Assembly: GCF_003863355.1 (NCBI RefSeq)
Contig: NZ_QQWG01000008.1
Location: forward strand, 124,001 to 188,000
DNA from: Ancylomarina euxina
GTDB lineage: Bacteria > Bacteroidota > Bacteroidia > Bacteroidales > Marinifilaceae
Length of the DNA stretch: 64,000 nt
Direction of reading: 5' to 3'
The position numbers were made by a program, and so were the translations under genes. Shown in pieces: positions 51,370 to 62,528 of the stretch. Below the pieces are notes generated by a model. The model ran no database searches. It saw only the letters and a program-made list of their open reading frames with translations, and had not been told where the DNA came from. Position 1 is the stretch's first letter. Each line of letters begins with the position of its first letter.

Positions 51370-52710
51370 ATGATGAGATTTTGGGAGCAACACGCGGGTG
51401 AATACAAAAAGACTCTTTCACTTAGTATTCCTGTGATTATTGCACAAGCAGGACAAATTACAGTAGGATTAATTGATAATGTCATGATTGGCCAATTGGG
51501 AACCATCCCTTTGGCTGCAGCATCATTTACCAATACTCTTTTCAACTTAGTTTTAATATTCGGGATGGGCTATTCATTTGCTTTAACCCCACTAATTGGC
51601 AAAAGCTGGGGTGAGAAAGATCATCATTCCGTAGGCTCTTGGATTAAAAATGGCCTCATGGCAAATGCCTTTATGGGTGTAGCCCTCGCTCTACTATTAA
51701 TCATTCTATATGTATTTATGCCCTATATGGGACAACCTCAATCGGTACTACAACCTTCACGAGATTATTTGGCTATACTTATAAGCTCCGTGATACCCAT
51801 GATGGTTTTTTATGGCTACAAACAATTTGCCGAAGGAATTGGTGATACAAAAACAGCAATGAAAATTATGCTTTGGGCCAATGTGGTCAATACAGTTGGT
51901 AACTATATGTTTATGTATGGAAGGTTTGGTGCTCCAGAAATGGGCCTCACCGGAGCAGGTATCGGTACATTATTAGCTCGAATATTTATGGCAATCGCCT
52001 TTATTATTCTTTTTTATAAAAACCAGAAGTACAAATTATTTACAGAACTCTACAATCAGGCTTCATTCTGTTGGACTAAATTCATTCAGGTTGTAAAATT
52101 AGGCATCCCCCTTGGCGGACAAATTGTAATGGAAGCTTGTGCATTTGGTCTATGTGCCATTATGATGGGATGGGTCAGCGAAATAGGTATGGCTGCACAC
52201 CAAATTGCGATCACTCTTTCCACCTTAGGTTTTATGATCTATCAGGGACTGGGATCTGGTACAACCATACGTGTTAGTCATTATAAGGGAGCGAATAATA
52301 AGGAAGGCATTATTCGGGCAACAAAAACAGCTATGAATTTGATGTACGTCTACTGTGCTTTTTCTGTCATTTTGTTTGTAGGTGCTCGTAATATATTACC
52401 CCTCATGTTTACCACAGACACAACGGTTGTGCAACTTGCAGCTCAAATGTTGATCGTTTGTGGTGTATTCCAACTTGTAGATGGCATTCAAATTGTACTT
52501 GTAGGAACTCTAAGAGGATTCGCTGATGCTCGAATTCCGGTCATCATAACCTTTATATCATACTTCATCGTTTCTCTTCCATTTAGTTATATGTCAGCAT
52601 TCGTATGGGGTTTTGGAGCGGTAGGTATCTGGTTCGGATTTCCAGTTGGTTTAGTTGTTTGCTCGGCACTTTTCCAAATGCGATATAAATATATTCTCAG
52701 GAAAATTTAA
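51370..52710 (+). CDS. MATE family efflux transporter (NorM-like)
   Basis: 12-TM MatE; LSIPVIIAQAGQITVGLIDNVMIGQLGTIPLAAASF; start probably ATG 51370 or 51373. Confidence 0.94.
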   Translation: MMRFWEQHAGEYKKTLSLSIPVIIAQAGQITVGLIDNVMIGQLGTIPLAAASFTNTLFNLVLIFGMGYSFALTPLIGKSWGEKDHHSVGSWIKNGLMANAFMGVALALLLIILYVFMPYMGQPQSVLQPSRDYLAILISSVIPMMVFYGYKQFAEGIGDTKTAMKIMLWANVVNTVGNYMFMYGRFGAPEMGLTGAGIGTLLARIFMAIAFIILFYKNQKYKLFTELYNQASFCWTKFIQVVKLGIPLGGQIVMEACAFGLCAIMMGWVSEIGMAAHQIAITLSTLGFMIYQGLGSGTTIRVSHYKGANNKEGIIRATKTAMNLMYVYCAFSVILFVGARNILPLMFTTDTTVVQLAAQMLIVCGVFQLVDGIQIVLVGTLRGFADARIPVIITFISYFIVSLPFSYMSAFVWGFGAVGIWFGFPVGLVVCSALFQMRYKYILRKI

Positions 52711-52727
52711 TCAAAAATCAAGCTAAT

Positions 52728-52762
52728 AAAAAAGAGATCTAATGATTTAGACCTCTTTTTTA
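52728..52762. terminator. Bidirectional intrinsic terminator
   Basis: AAAAAAGAGatct...agacCTCTTTTTT. Confidence 0.75.
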
Positions 52763-52782
52763 TTCTTTATAGTAAGAATGAC

Positions 52783-53460
52783 TTAACCTTTTTTCTTTAT
52801 CTGTGTTAAAAGGTCAACATTCAAAAGTTCGACCAATTTATCCTCAACCTTGATAATCTTTTCCTTATTAAATTTTGAAAAGGTATGAATCACACTTTCA
52901 CGGGAATAGCCAATGGTCTCGGCAATCTCTTTTCTGGAAAAAGGCAATTTAAAGATCATGGAATTTTCCATTTGGGCATAGTGTAGTAAAAAAGTAGCCA
53001 AACTTCCCTCTACATTCTTATTACTGTACATGACCATTCGCTTGACTTGCCTATGTGAAGTCTTCGACATGGTTTCGATAATACCCATAGCAAAACTACC
53101 ATTGGTTTTTATTAATTGTTTAAATACGGCTATATCAATCAATAAAACCCTGGAGTTCTCCATGGCAGTTGCCGAAATATGATAGGTCTTATCAAAAAAG
53201 GCATGCGATAAACCCAGGAAACGAAATTGTGGAGCCATTCGAATCGTATTGTTTCGCCCATCAGATTCTATATTAATCTTAGCTAAACCATTTAATACGT
53301 AATATATATGTGTCGCAAAACTTCCCTGTTTTATAATATTTTCATTTTTCTTAAAATCAAGAATCGTACTATTATTAATTATCATACTTACATCCCGACC
53401 AGAAAGGGATGAAAAGCAAGGATGCTTCAAGTATTGCTCTAATTCTAAATTCTCATCCAT
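52783..53460 (-). CDS. Crp/Fnr family transcriptional regulator
   Basis: cNMP-binding domain plus HTH FSRKEIAETIGYSRESVIHTFSKFNKEKII. Confidence 0.92.
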   Translation of the reverse strand: MDENLELEQYLKHPCFSSLSGRDVSMIINNSTILDFKKNENIIKQGSFATHIYYVLNGLAKINIESDGRNNTIRMAPQFRFLGLSHAFFDKTYHISATAMENSRVLLIDIAVFKQLIKTNGSFAMGIIETMSKTSHRQVKRMVMYSNKNVEGSLATFLLHYAQMENSMIFKLPFSRKEIAETIGYSRESVIHTFSKFNKEKIIKVEDKLVELLNVDLLTQIKKKG

Positions 53461-53700
53461 ATTAATTTAATATTAAAAAAATTTCAGCAGCAAATATCTG
53501 CTATTTTTTCTCAACATGCATGATACAAGTTACTTAATTTCGGATTCATGGAGTAAAATAACTCACCATATAATCACATGTGTTAAAATAACAAAAAAAC
53601 AATACAGTTTCAACAACCAATCCTATTGTCATACAAGTTATTGACTATCTAGAAAAAACAAAACAAATGAACAAAAACCTAACTACCTAGTATAGCTAGG

Positions 53701-53714
53701 GTGAGATATTTCAC
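53701..53714. promoter_or_regulatory. Putative Crp/Fnr-type operator
   Basis: GTGAGATATTTCAC, identical to 57793-57806. Confidence 0.7.
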
Positions 53715-53850
53715 TATCGCCCATGTATTTTCCTTTAGACTCGAGTGACTTACTCGCATCCAATTGCGTGTCCAGCAACAGATTACATCGCATATTTGAT
53801 GTTGAATAGCCATATATCTTTACCTCCGAACCAGATAAAGAAATAAACAT

Positions 53851-55164
53851 ATGTTTTGGATTGAATTTGCGGTAGTATTAATAGCAATTTTTGTTGGAGC
53901 CCGATTGGGAGGTATCGGCCTTGGAGTAATGGGGGGGATTGGACTTTCCATTTTAACTTTTGGATTTAATTTACAACCCACTTCACCTCCTATAGATGTG
54001 ATGCTGATGATTGTATCAGTAATTACTGCCGCAGCAGCCATGCAAGCCGCTGGTGGATTGGACTATCTGGTAAAGCTGGCTGAGAGCGTACTTAGAAAGA
54101 ATCCGAATCGGATTACTTACTATGGCCCTATTGTATCTTATTTGTTTACCCTTGTGGCTGGTACAGGTCATGTATGTTATTCAATACTGCCTGTTATATC
54201 AGAGGTGGCAAGAGAAACGGGCGTTCGTCCAGAACGACCATTGTCTATCGCAGTGATTGCATCACAACAGGCTATTACGGCAAGTCCCATATCTGCAGCA
54301 ACCGTTGCCTTATTGGGTATGCTTACACCTTACGATTTTCAATTGATCGATATATTAATGATCAGTATTCCTGCAACTTTTTTTGGCGTATTATTGGGAG
54401 CATTTGCTGCCAATAAAATGGGAAAAGATTTAAAGGACGATCCTGAATACCAAAAAAGACTAAAAGAAGGAAAACTAAAATCGAATTCAGAAAGAGTAGA
54501 TAAAGAAGTTCCAACTTCCGCTAAAATATCAGTTGCCTTATTTATTCTTGGAGCATTTGCTATTGTGATGTTTGGTTCATTTGAAAGCTTACGTCCAGTA
54601 TGGAATGTAGGTGGTGAGATGATCAAAATGGGCATGCCCGCGACCATTGAGATGGTGATGATGGCTATTGCAGCATTAATCCTGATTTTCTCAAAGGTTA
54701 AAGTTGAAGACGTTGCTAAAGGCAATGTTTTTTCAGCAGGAATGCAGGCGGTAATTGCAATCTTCGGAATTGCCTGGATGGGTGATACCTTCTTTGCAGC
54801 TAATATGGATTATCTGGGTGGAGGTATTAAGGAGATGGTGACCAACATGCCATGGTTGTTTGCCTTAGCATTGTTTGTGCTTTCAATCTTGCTTTATAGC
54901 CAGGCAGCTACAATTCGTGCCCTAATGCCTTTGGGTATTGCATTGGGTATACCTGCTCCAGCTCTTATTGCTATGTTCCCATCAGTAAACGGATACTTTT
55001 TTATTCCAAACTACCCAACGGTAGTCGCAGCCATTAATTTCGACCAAACGGGTACAACCCGAATTGGAAAATACTTATTAAATCATAGTTTCATGATTCC
55101 AGGAATGGTGGCTACCATTGGCGCTGTTTCAATGGGCTTCCTATTAGTTTCAATACTATTCTAG
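53851..55164 (+). CDS. Anaerobic C4-dicarboxylate transporter, DcuA/DcuB type
   Basis: Multi-TM Dcu family: LVAGTGHVCYSILPVISEVARETGVRPERPLSIAVIASQQAITASPISAA. Confidence 0.93.
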   Translation: MFWIEFAVVLIAIFVGARLGGIGLGVMGGIGLSILTFGFNLQPTSPPIDVMLMIVSVITAAAAMQAAGGLDYLVKLAESVLRKNPNRITYYGPIVSYLFTLVAGTGHVCYSILPVISEVARETGVRPERPLSIAVIASQQAITASPISAATVALLGMLTPYDFQLIDILMISIPATFFGVLLGAFAANKMGKDLKDDPEYQKRLKEGKLKSNSERVDKEVPTSAKISVALFILGAFAIVMFGSFESLRPVWNVGGEMIKMGMPATIEMVMMAIAALILIFSKVKVEDVAKGNVFSAGMQAVIAIFGIAWMGDTFFAANMDYLGGGIKEMVTNMPWLFALALFVLSILLYSQAATIRALMPLGIALGIPAPALIAMFPSVNGYFFIPNYPTVVAAINFDQTGTTRIGKYLLNHSFMIPGMVATIGAVSMGFLLVSILF

Positions 55165-55196
55165 AAAAACCAAAAATAAAACTTACGACTAATTAA

Positions 55197-56288
<1,092 letters not shown>

Positions 56289-56337
56289 AAATCTGATTCA
56301 GTAGAATCATTTCCAGCATCGTTTAAATTATGACCTC

Positions 56338-56395
56338 GGGAAGAGTCGAGAGGCTCTCTTCCCCTTGGGGTTCCTTTTCCCAATTTCTGGGAAAA
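56338..56395 (+). other. Two consecutive stem-loops in ansB-porin intergenic region
   Basis: GGGAAGAG/CTCTTCCC and TTTTCCC-aatttct-GGGAAAA. Confidence 0.7.
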
Positions 56396-56450
56396 ATCAA
56401 AAAAAAACTCTCAAAATTACTTACAATAGAAACCTGTTTACGACTACAAA

Positions 56451-57620
56451 ATGAGTTTAAAAAAATATATTATCGCACTAGTTGCTGTTCTTACCATAGG
56501 TGGAACATCAATGGCTCAGGAAGCTTTAAACCTAAAAACTTTAGAGAAAAAAATAGCTTCTTTAGATCAAAAGAATGACTCTTTTAACTTCTACCTGAAT
56601 CTTCAAAATTCTGCCAACCTTTATTTAAACGGTGGCGATTATCAAGGAATCGATTTCAAAACAAACCAAATGCGTTTGGAAATGCGTGGTGAAGTGGTTA
56701 AGGGTATCCGTTACCGTGTGCGTCACCGTATGAACCGTGGCACTTCTGCCGAAGGTTTAGACAACCTATCTCGTGCTACTGATATTGCGTCTATCTCTAT
56801 CGATGTTGCAAAAAACTTCACCATTACTGGTGGTAAGCAGTGTACTGCTTTTGGTGGATATGAGTTCGACTTGAACCCTATTGACATTTACCAGTACAGC
56901 GACATGATCGACTATATGGATAACTTCCTTACAGGTGTGGATTTTGCATACCAGATGAAAGGTCAGGAATTCCGTTTTCAGGTTGTGAATTCTCGTAACG
57001 ACTATATGGATAACATCTACAATGGTTTAAACGGTGTAGAAGCTAGCAAAAATGCATTGGGTTATACATTAAACTGGAATGGTAGCTTATTCAACGGTAT
57101 TGTACAGACTCGTTGGTCTTACTCTCTTTTCGAAGATGCTAAGGATATGAATACAAACTATATTGCTTTAGGTACACAAGTAAAATTGGGTAAGAAAGCA
57201 CAATTACAATTCGACTGGATGAACTCTCACGAGGATATCGATCGTAAAGGTATTGTATCTGATATGGTGAATGCTAATGGTGGTGAGTATGTGCGTGCTT
57301 CTGATGTTGTTTACAACTCATTCGTAGCGAAAGTAGATTACCGTGTGAACAATAAATTCAACATGTTTGTGAAAGGTATGTACGAAACTGCGACCAATAA
57401 TGGTAACACCGATACAAACCTAAACGACGAGTTCCGTACATCATACGGTTATATGACTGGTTTGGAATATCACCCTATTGCTGATGGTTTGAAGATCTTC
57501 TTCACATATACAGGTCGCTACTTCGATTACGATAGCAATTTGACTGAAAGCTTAGGACTTAAAGATCAGTACACAAACCGTTTCTCTATTGGTATGGTTT
57601 ACAGACTTAAAATGTACTAG
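56451..57620 (+). CDS. Porin-like outer-membrane protein (OprO/OprP-type fold)
   Basis: Signal peptide, amphipathic strands, C-terminal YTNRFSIGMVYRLKMY. Confidence 0.8.
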   Translation: MSLKKYIIALVAVLTIGGTSMAQEALNLKTLEKKIASLDQKNDSFNFYLNLQNSANLYLNGGDYQGIDFKTNQMRLEMRGEVVKGIRYRVRHRMNRGTSAEGLDNLSRATDIASISIDVAKNFTITGGKQCTAFGGYEFDLNPIDIYQYSDMIDYMDNFLTGVDFAYQMKGQEFRFQVVNSRNDYMDNIYNGLNGVEASKNALGYTLNWNGSLFNGIVQTRWSYSLFEDAKDMNTNYIALGTQVKLGKKAQLQFDWMNSHEDIDRKGIVSDMVNANGGEYVRASDVVYNSFVAKVDYRVNNKFNMFVKGMYETATNNGNTDTNLNDEFRTSYGYMTGLEYHPIADGLKIFFTYTGRYFDYDSNLTESLGLKDQYTNRFSIGMVYRLKMY

Positions 57621-57677
57621 GCTTCTGGTTATTTTAGATTAATAAAATGTTAACAGTCTGAATTCACAATTTAAATA

Positions 57678-57696
57678 AAATGCCCCTCGCATTTTA
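57678..57696 (+). other. 7-bp hairpin with CCCTC loop before the porin terminator
   Basis: AAAATGC-ccctc-GCATTTT. Confidence 0.7.
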
Positions 57697-57719
57697 AACT
57701 TACTGTTACAAATTATCCA

Positions 57720-57759
57720 AGAGGGGTACCTGTTTTATCAGATACCCCTCTTTTTTTAT
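57720..57759 (+). terminator. Intrinsic terminator after porin gene
   Basis: AGAGGGGTACCTG...CAGATACCCCTCT + T-run. Confidence 0.88.
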
Positions 57760-57792
57760 AGTACTGATTAATAAAAGCTTCACAACATAGGA

Positions 57793-57806
57793 GTGAGATA
57801 TTTCAC
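57793..57806. promoter_or_regulatory. Putative Crp/Fnr-type operator
   Basis: GTGAGATATTTCAC, second copy, upstream of aspA. Confidence 0.7.
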
Positions 57807-58055
57807 CCTGGCGTAGGCTATAAAGAGTTTAATTTTAAGTCGAACAGCATGGCACTTTTGTAGCAGCATACTGTTACTTCATCTAATTTTGAACCGAAAT
57901 AAAAACAACAAATCTGAGCTTAAGAATTCTTGGAAACAAAAGCCTCCTTAGACAATCTCATTCACTAGTAGGTGAGAGATCAATCAGAAAGGGACACAAT
58001 AATAAAGGATAAAAGCAATCAGATCGATTAATTAATAATTTTAGTAATTTCTTCG

Positions 58056-59462
58056 ATGAAAACAAGACAAGAACACGATCTATTGGGTTATAAAGAGGTA
58101 CCAGCTGATGCTTACTATGGCATCCAAACACTCCGCGCCGTTGAAAACTTTGATATCTGTGGTGTTAAACTAAGTTTCTATCCTCTATTTATTGATGCTT
58201 TGGCAATGGTGAAAATGGCTTCAGCCAAAGCGAATAATGAATTAGGTCTACTTTCTGATGAATTGACTCAGTTTATTATTAGTGCAAGTGAAGAAGTTTT
58301 GGCTGGCGAATTCTACGATCAGTTTCCTGTTGACATGATTCAAGGTGGTGCAGGTACATCGACCAATATGAATGCCAACGAAGTGATTGCAAACCGTGCT
58401 TTAGAATTAATGGGATTCGAAAAAGGTGACTACGAACACTGTCATCCTAACAATCATATCAATCTTTCACAATCCACAAATGATGCCTATCCTACAGCCA
58501 TTAAGATTGCTCTAATCAATCACAACACACGTTTGATTGAGGTATTGAAACAATTAATTGAAGCTTTTCATGCCAAAGGAAAAGAGTTTGACCATGTGAT
58601 TAAAATGGGTCGCACCCAACTTCAGGATGCGGTTCCAATGACACTTGGACAAGAATTCGAAGCTTATGCTGTAAATCTTGAGGAAGAAATTGCTCGTTTG
58701 AATCAAAACGCACAGTTGTTCCGCGAAGTAAACATGGGAGCAACCGCTATTGGTACAGGAATTAATTCTGAGCCTGAGTATTCAGAGAAAGTGGTGAGAC
58801 ATTTGCAGCAAATTACCAATTTGGATATTGTATTGGCTGGAAACCTTATTGAGGCGACTCCTGATACAGGTTCTTACGTGATGTATTCTTCTGCATTGAA
58901 ACGTTTGGCTATTAAATTGTCTAAGATTTGTAACGACCTTCGTTTATTGTCTTCAGGACCACGTTGTGGTTTTAATGAGATTAACTTGCCTCCAATGCAG
59001 CCAGGTTCTTCTATTATGCCAGGTAAAGTAAACCCAGTAATTCCAGAAGTGGTAAATCAGGTTGCCTACAAGGTTATTGGTAACGATTTGACTGTAACTT
59101 TTGCAGCTGAAGCCGGACAATTGCAACTTAATGTGATGGAGCCAGTATTGGTTAGATCTATTTTGGAATCAATGGAGATGCTTGAGAATGCTATGAACGT
59201 TCTGAATACAAAATGTATCACTGGTATCACTGCCAACGAAGAGATTTGTCGTGCTATGGTTCTTAATAGTATTGGTATTGTGACTGCACTGAATCCAACT
59301 TTGGGTTACGAAGCTTCATCGTCTTTGGCATCAGAAGCTCTTGCAAACAACCGTAGCGTTTACGATTTGGTTCTAGAGAAAAACCTATTGACCAAAGAGA
59401 TGTTAGACGAATTACTACAACCTGAAAGAATGATCAAACCTCAAAAGTTTGTGAAAAAATAA
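58056..59462 (+). CDS. aspA: Aspartate ammonia-lyase
   Basis: GSSIMPGKVNPVIPE signature; TRQEHDLLGYKEVPADAYYGIQTLRA. Confidence 0.96.
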   Translation: MKTRQEHDLLGYKEVPADAYYGIQTLRAVENFDICGVKLSFYPLFIDALAMVKMASAKANNELGLLSDELTQFIISASEEVLAGEFYDQFPVDMIQGGAGTSTNMNANEVIANRALELMGFEKGDYEHCHPNNHINLSQSTNDAYPTAIKIALINHNTRLIEVLKQLIEAFHAKGKEFDHVIKMGRTQLQDAVPMTLGQEFEAYAVNLEEEIARLNQNAQLFREVNMGATAIGTGINSEPEYSEKVVRHLQQITNLDIVLAGNLIEATPDTGSYVMYSSALKRLAIKLSKICNDLRLLSSGPRCGFNEINLPPMQPGSSIMPGKVNPVIPEVVNQVAYKVIGNDLTVTFAAEAGQLQLNVMEPVLVRSILESMEMLENAMNVLNTKCITGITANEEICRAMVLNSIGIVTALNPTLGYEASSSLASEALANNRSVYDLVLEKNLLTKEMLDELLQPERMIKPQKFVKK

Positions 59463-59525
59463 TAGCATACAGAGTGCGCTAAGCGATATTAGCGCCACTC
59501 TAAATTTACCTTTCATGAGTGTAAG

Positions 59526-59585
59526 ACGGCAAGTTCGCTGTTCTAGAATTGTACTCGATTCTAAAACAAGTGGCTTGCCGTTTTT
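59526..59585 (+). terminator. Extended intrinsic terminator after aspA
   Basis: ACGGCAAG...CTTGCCGT + TTTTT, inner TTCTAGAAT/ATTCTAAAA stem. Confidence 0.8.
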
Positions 59586-59645
59586 CGTTTAAGGATATGT
59601 GTTTCTCCATCTTTAAGATTTAGCGCGATAGCACATATTCTTCTT

Positions 59646-60386
59646 TTACTCGGAATTATTATTCAACAGGATTTGATTCCCAAATTTCTGTTTAACCTTT
59701 TTAAAAGAATAACTCTTATGATCTCCTCCCATTAGAAAAAGAAGTTTCTTTCCAGGATTGTCATTGATGATGCTTATAATATTTTGGGCGATATGCTCAT
59801 CTCTTTGAAGAAAAGAATCGGTTATTTCAGAATATTTGGTATTCATAAATATTGCAGCTAAACCTTCAAAAGCTATAGCATTAATTGAATCAAGCCTTCC
59901 ATTATTTAGTTCACAGAGAGAAGCATTAAATACAATTGTATTTTTCATTTTTACTAAGCCATCCATTGCAGACAATTTTTTGAGCATTATGCTGTCTTGA
60001 TTTAGTTCTTGCACGAGTCTTTTAATAACACTCATCTCTTTCCTATAATTATCTGGAAAACTTTTCCCTTCCAATTCTTCGCCAAGCCAATCAAATCCCA
60101 CTAATTTCTTATCAATATATTTAGATATACACTCATACATTTCAAATGGGTAGAATTTTTTAAGATAAGTAACAGTGCTATCCATATCTTCTTGCCTAAT
60201 CTCAATTCCTATAATATCAGGATTATAGGAATCTATAAAAGAAAACAAATTTTCATATGTGTAGTTCGGATTTTTCTCATGAAATCCATGAATCGTACTA
60301 CATATTATAACTTCAGTCTCTTGCTTTTGGCAATAAAACAGGGCTAAAATTGCAATAAAAACAGTTATAAAAGTTACGTACTTCAT
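59646..60386 (-). CDS. TraB/TIKI-like lipoprotein, hypothetical
   Basis: Lipobox-like LALFYC; STIHGFHEKNP...DIIGIEIR and LFLMGGDHKSY resemble the TraB fold. Confidence 0.5.
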   Translation of the reverse strand: MKYVTFITVFIAILALFYCQKQETEVIICSTIHGFHEKNPNYTYENLFSFIDSYNPDIIGIEIRQEDMDSTVTYLKKFYPFEMYECISKYIDKKLVGFDWLGEELEGKSFPDNYRKEMSVIKRLVQELNQDSIMLKKLSAMDGLVKMKNTIVFNASLCELNNGRLDSINAIAFEGLAAIFMNTKYSEITDSFLQRDEHIAQNIISIINDNPGKKLLFLMGGDHKSYSFKKVKQKFGNQILLNNNSE

Positions 60387-60605
60387 TTGTTTATATGTGA
60401 TAACGTATATATAACATCAATCTAAATATTTTATCATATTCATTATGAAATCACTAAAGTATTAAATCTAAACTAAGATATATACTGTCAAGTTTGCCAA
60501 ATTCTTAATGTCCGTAAATACCTCTTCAATTTATATCTGATAAAATCAATGGGATCTTCGGGAATTCATTATTAACAAACCACCTCCCCCTCGCTCAATC
60601 GGGTA

Positions 60606-60627
60606 CTCCTCCTTAACCAAGGAGGAG
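60606..60627. repeat. 9-bp perfect inverted repeat CTCCTCCTT-aacc-AAGGAGGAG
   Basis: Direct reading. Confidence 0.75.
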
Positions 60628-60666
60628 AAATTAATTACTATGGGGTTCCTATATTTACAGCTTGCC

Positions 60667-60687
60667 GATAGCTATCGGGACATGACG
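60667..60687 (+). repeat. 21-nt repeat gatagctatcgggacatgacg, copy 1
   Basis: Identical to 63441-63461; contains palindrome CCGATAGCTATCGG when extended 2 nt left. Confidence 0.8.
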
Positions 60688-60938
60688 GACAGAAACAAAA
60701 GTTTCATCAAGAAAAAAAAGAATGACTTCTGAGGGGATAAGATATCTCCAAGTCAAAACCTACAGATAGTATATCACCAGGAGCAATTATATTCTTATCT
60801 GTGATAATCCGCGAAATCTGCGGGAGAAATAAATTAAACCTAACTTTAACTTTTCCTTAAGTTTAATTAGCTGTTCATTAAGAGTCAAAAACGACTTCAA
60901 TTGTTAAATTTGTAATAAGCGAAATTTAAACTGTTCTT

Positions 60939-62525
60939 ATGAATAAAAAACTCATCATCGGTCTTATCGTTCTCATGTCAATTTCTTTGATTGGTATTAT
61001 TGGGGTTCAGGTCTTATGGATTCAGAATAATATTCGTATTGAAGAGAAAAAATTTGATGATAATATCAAAGATATATTAGAGACTGTAGTTGAGAATTTA
61101 GAACAAGATGAAGACATTCACATCATAGGCAAAGGCCTAAATTGGGTTAAAGAGATTCATGGTGACGATAACGAAATTCTCAAAATATCGGAGTTTATCG
61201 ATAATAAGACTCACCAAAAACATCAAAAAATTACAATTACTGGAGATCACGACTCCCTTTCTAAAAAAAAGTTTCTCGAAACAAGAGCAAAAATCTTAAT
61301 TCAATCAGATGGAAAAGAATTTAAGGTTCAGGGTAATTCATCAGATGATAACGATTCGACCATCGACATTAATATTAATCTGACAGATACCGATACCCTA
61401 ATTCGAATAAAAAATAAGGAAAAGCAGATTGAAAACTTATTCAGCAAGGTTATATACGAATACAAACTAAAGGACAATAAACTTGAAGACAGAATCGATC
61501 AGGAGGATATTGCCAATCAATTGAAATTAGCTTTTCAGGAGGAAAATATCGATATTGACTATCAGTTTGGGGTATCCAACAAACAAAATAATAAACTCAT
61601 CTTCAGTTCTGATTCCATTCAAAACCCTATCATACTAAATTCGAAATACAAACAGAGTCTATTCCCTGGTGATGTATTCAAAAAGAACAATCAACTCTTT
61701 GTTGCTGTCACAAATCGCGGCAGCTTAATTTATAAGAGCATTCTCCCTTTATTAATTCTTTCGGGAATTTTCACTTTATTTATTCTAGCCAGTTTTGTTG
61801 CCACTGTCATTTTCATTTTCAAGCAGAAAAAAATCAGCGATATCAAAACGGATTTCATCAATAATATGACACATGAATTCAAAACGCCTATTGCAACCAT
61901 TGCCCTAGCCAGTGATTCAATCGTCAACCCTAAAGTTATTGGTCTGCCCGAACGCATTCGATATTTTGCCGCCATCATTAAAGACGAGAACTACCGAATG
62001 AATAAACAGGTTGAGAATATCATGCAATTGTCTTTATATGGCAAACACGAATTGGAAATTAATCCACAAGCACTGCATTTAAACGAAAGCATACAAAAGG
62101 CCGCCGAGCATATTCTACTCCAGATTGACGAACGAAAAGGAAGTTTGAATCTGAAATTAGATGCCATTAATGATATTGTAAAGGTCGATGAAGTTCATTT
62201 TTTCAATGTCCTTTTCAACCTGCTGGACAATGCTATTAAATACTCGGAGGGAAAGCCCGAAATTGAAATTGGCACAAAGAATGTGGGACGACAGATATGT
62301 GTTTGGATTAAGGATTCAGGAATGGGTATGAATCAAAAAACACAAAAACGTATCTTCAAAAAATTCTATCGAGCACAAACAGGAAATATCCACAAAGTAA
62401 AAGGTTTTGGACTTGGATTAAGCTATGTGAAATTGATTGTTGATCGACATATGGGAGATATTAAAGTCACTAGTAAAATTGGGCAAGGGACTTGTGTCGA
62501 GATCAGTCTGCCTTTAAATATATAA
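60939..62525 (+). CDS. Sensor histidine kinase (two TM, periplasmic sensor)
   Basis: FINNMTHEFKTPIATIALASDSI H-box; N, G boxes (LLDNAIKYSEG, KGFGLGLSYVKLIV). Confidence 0.94.
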   Translation: MNKKLIIGLIVLMSISLIGIIGVQVLWIQNNIRIEEKKFDDNIKDILETVVENLEQDEDIHIIGKGLNWVKEIHGDDNEILKISEFIDNKTHQKHQKITITGDHDSLSKKKFLETRAKILIQSDGKEFKVQGNSSDDNDSTIDININLTDTDTLIRIKNKEKQIENLFSKVIYEYKLKDNKLEDRIDQEDIANQLKLAFQEENIDIDYQFGVSNKQNNKLIFSSDSIQNPIILNSKYKQSLFPGDVFKKNNQLFVAVTNRGSLIYKSILPLLILSGIFTLFILASFVATVIFIFKQKKISDIKTDFINNMTHEFKTPIATIALASDSIVNPKVIGLPERIRYFAAIIKDENYRMNKQVENIMQLSLYGKHELEINPQALHLNESIQKAAEHILLQIDERKGSLNLKLDAINDIVKVDEVHFFNVLFNLLDNAIKYSEGKPEIEIGTKNVGRQICVWIKDSGMGMNQKTQKRIFKKFYRAQTGNIHKVKGFGLGLSYVKLIVDRHMGDIKVTSKIGQGTCVEISLPLNI

Positions 62526-62528
62526 GCT

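Noticed and set aside
54174-54725. 80-aa and 128-aa ORFs overlapping the Dcu-type transporter gene
   Set aside because: Shadow ORFs of a well-supported transporter gene.
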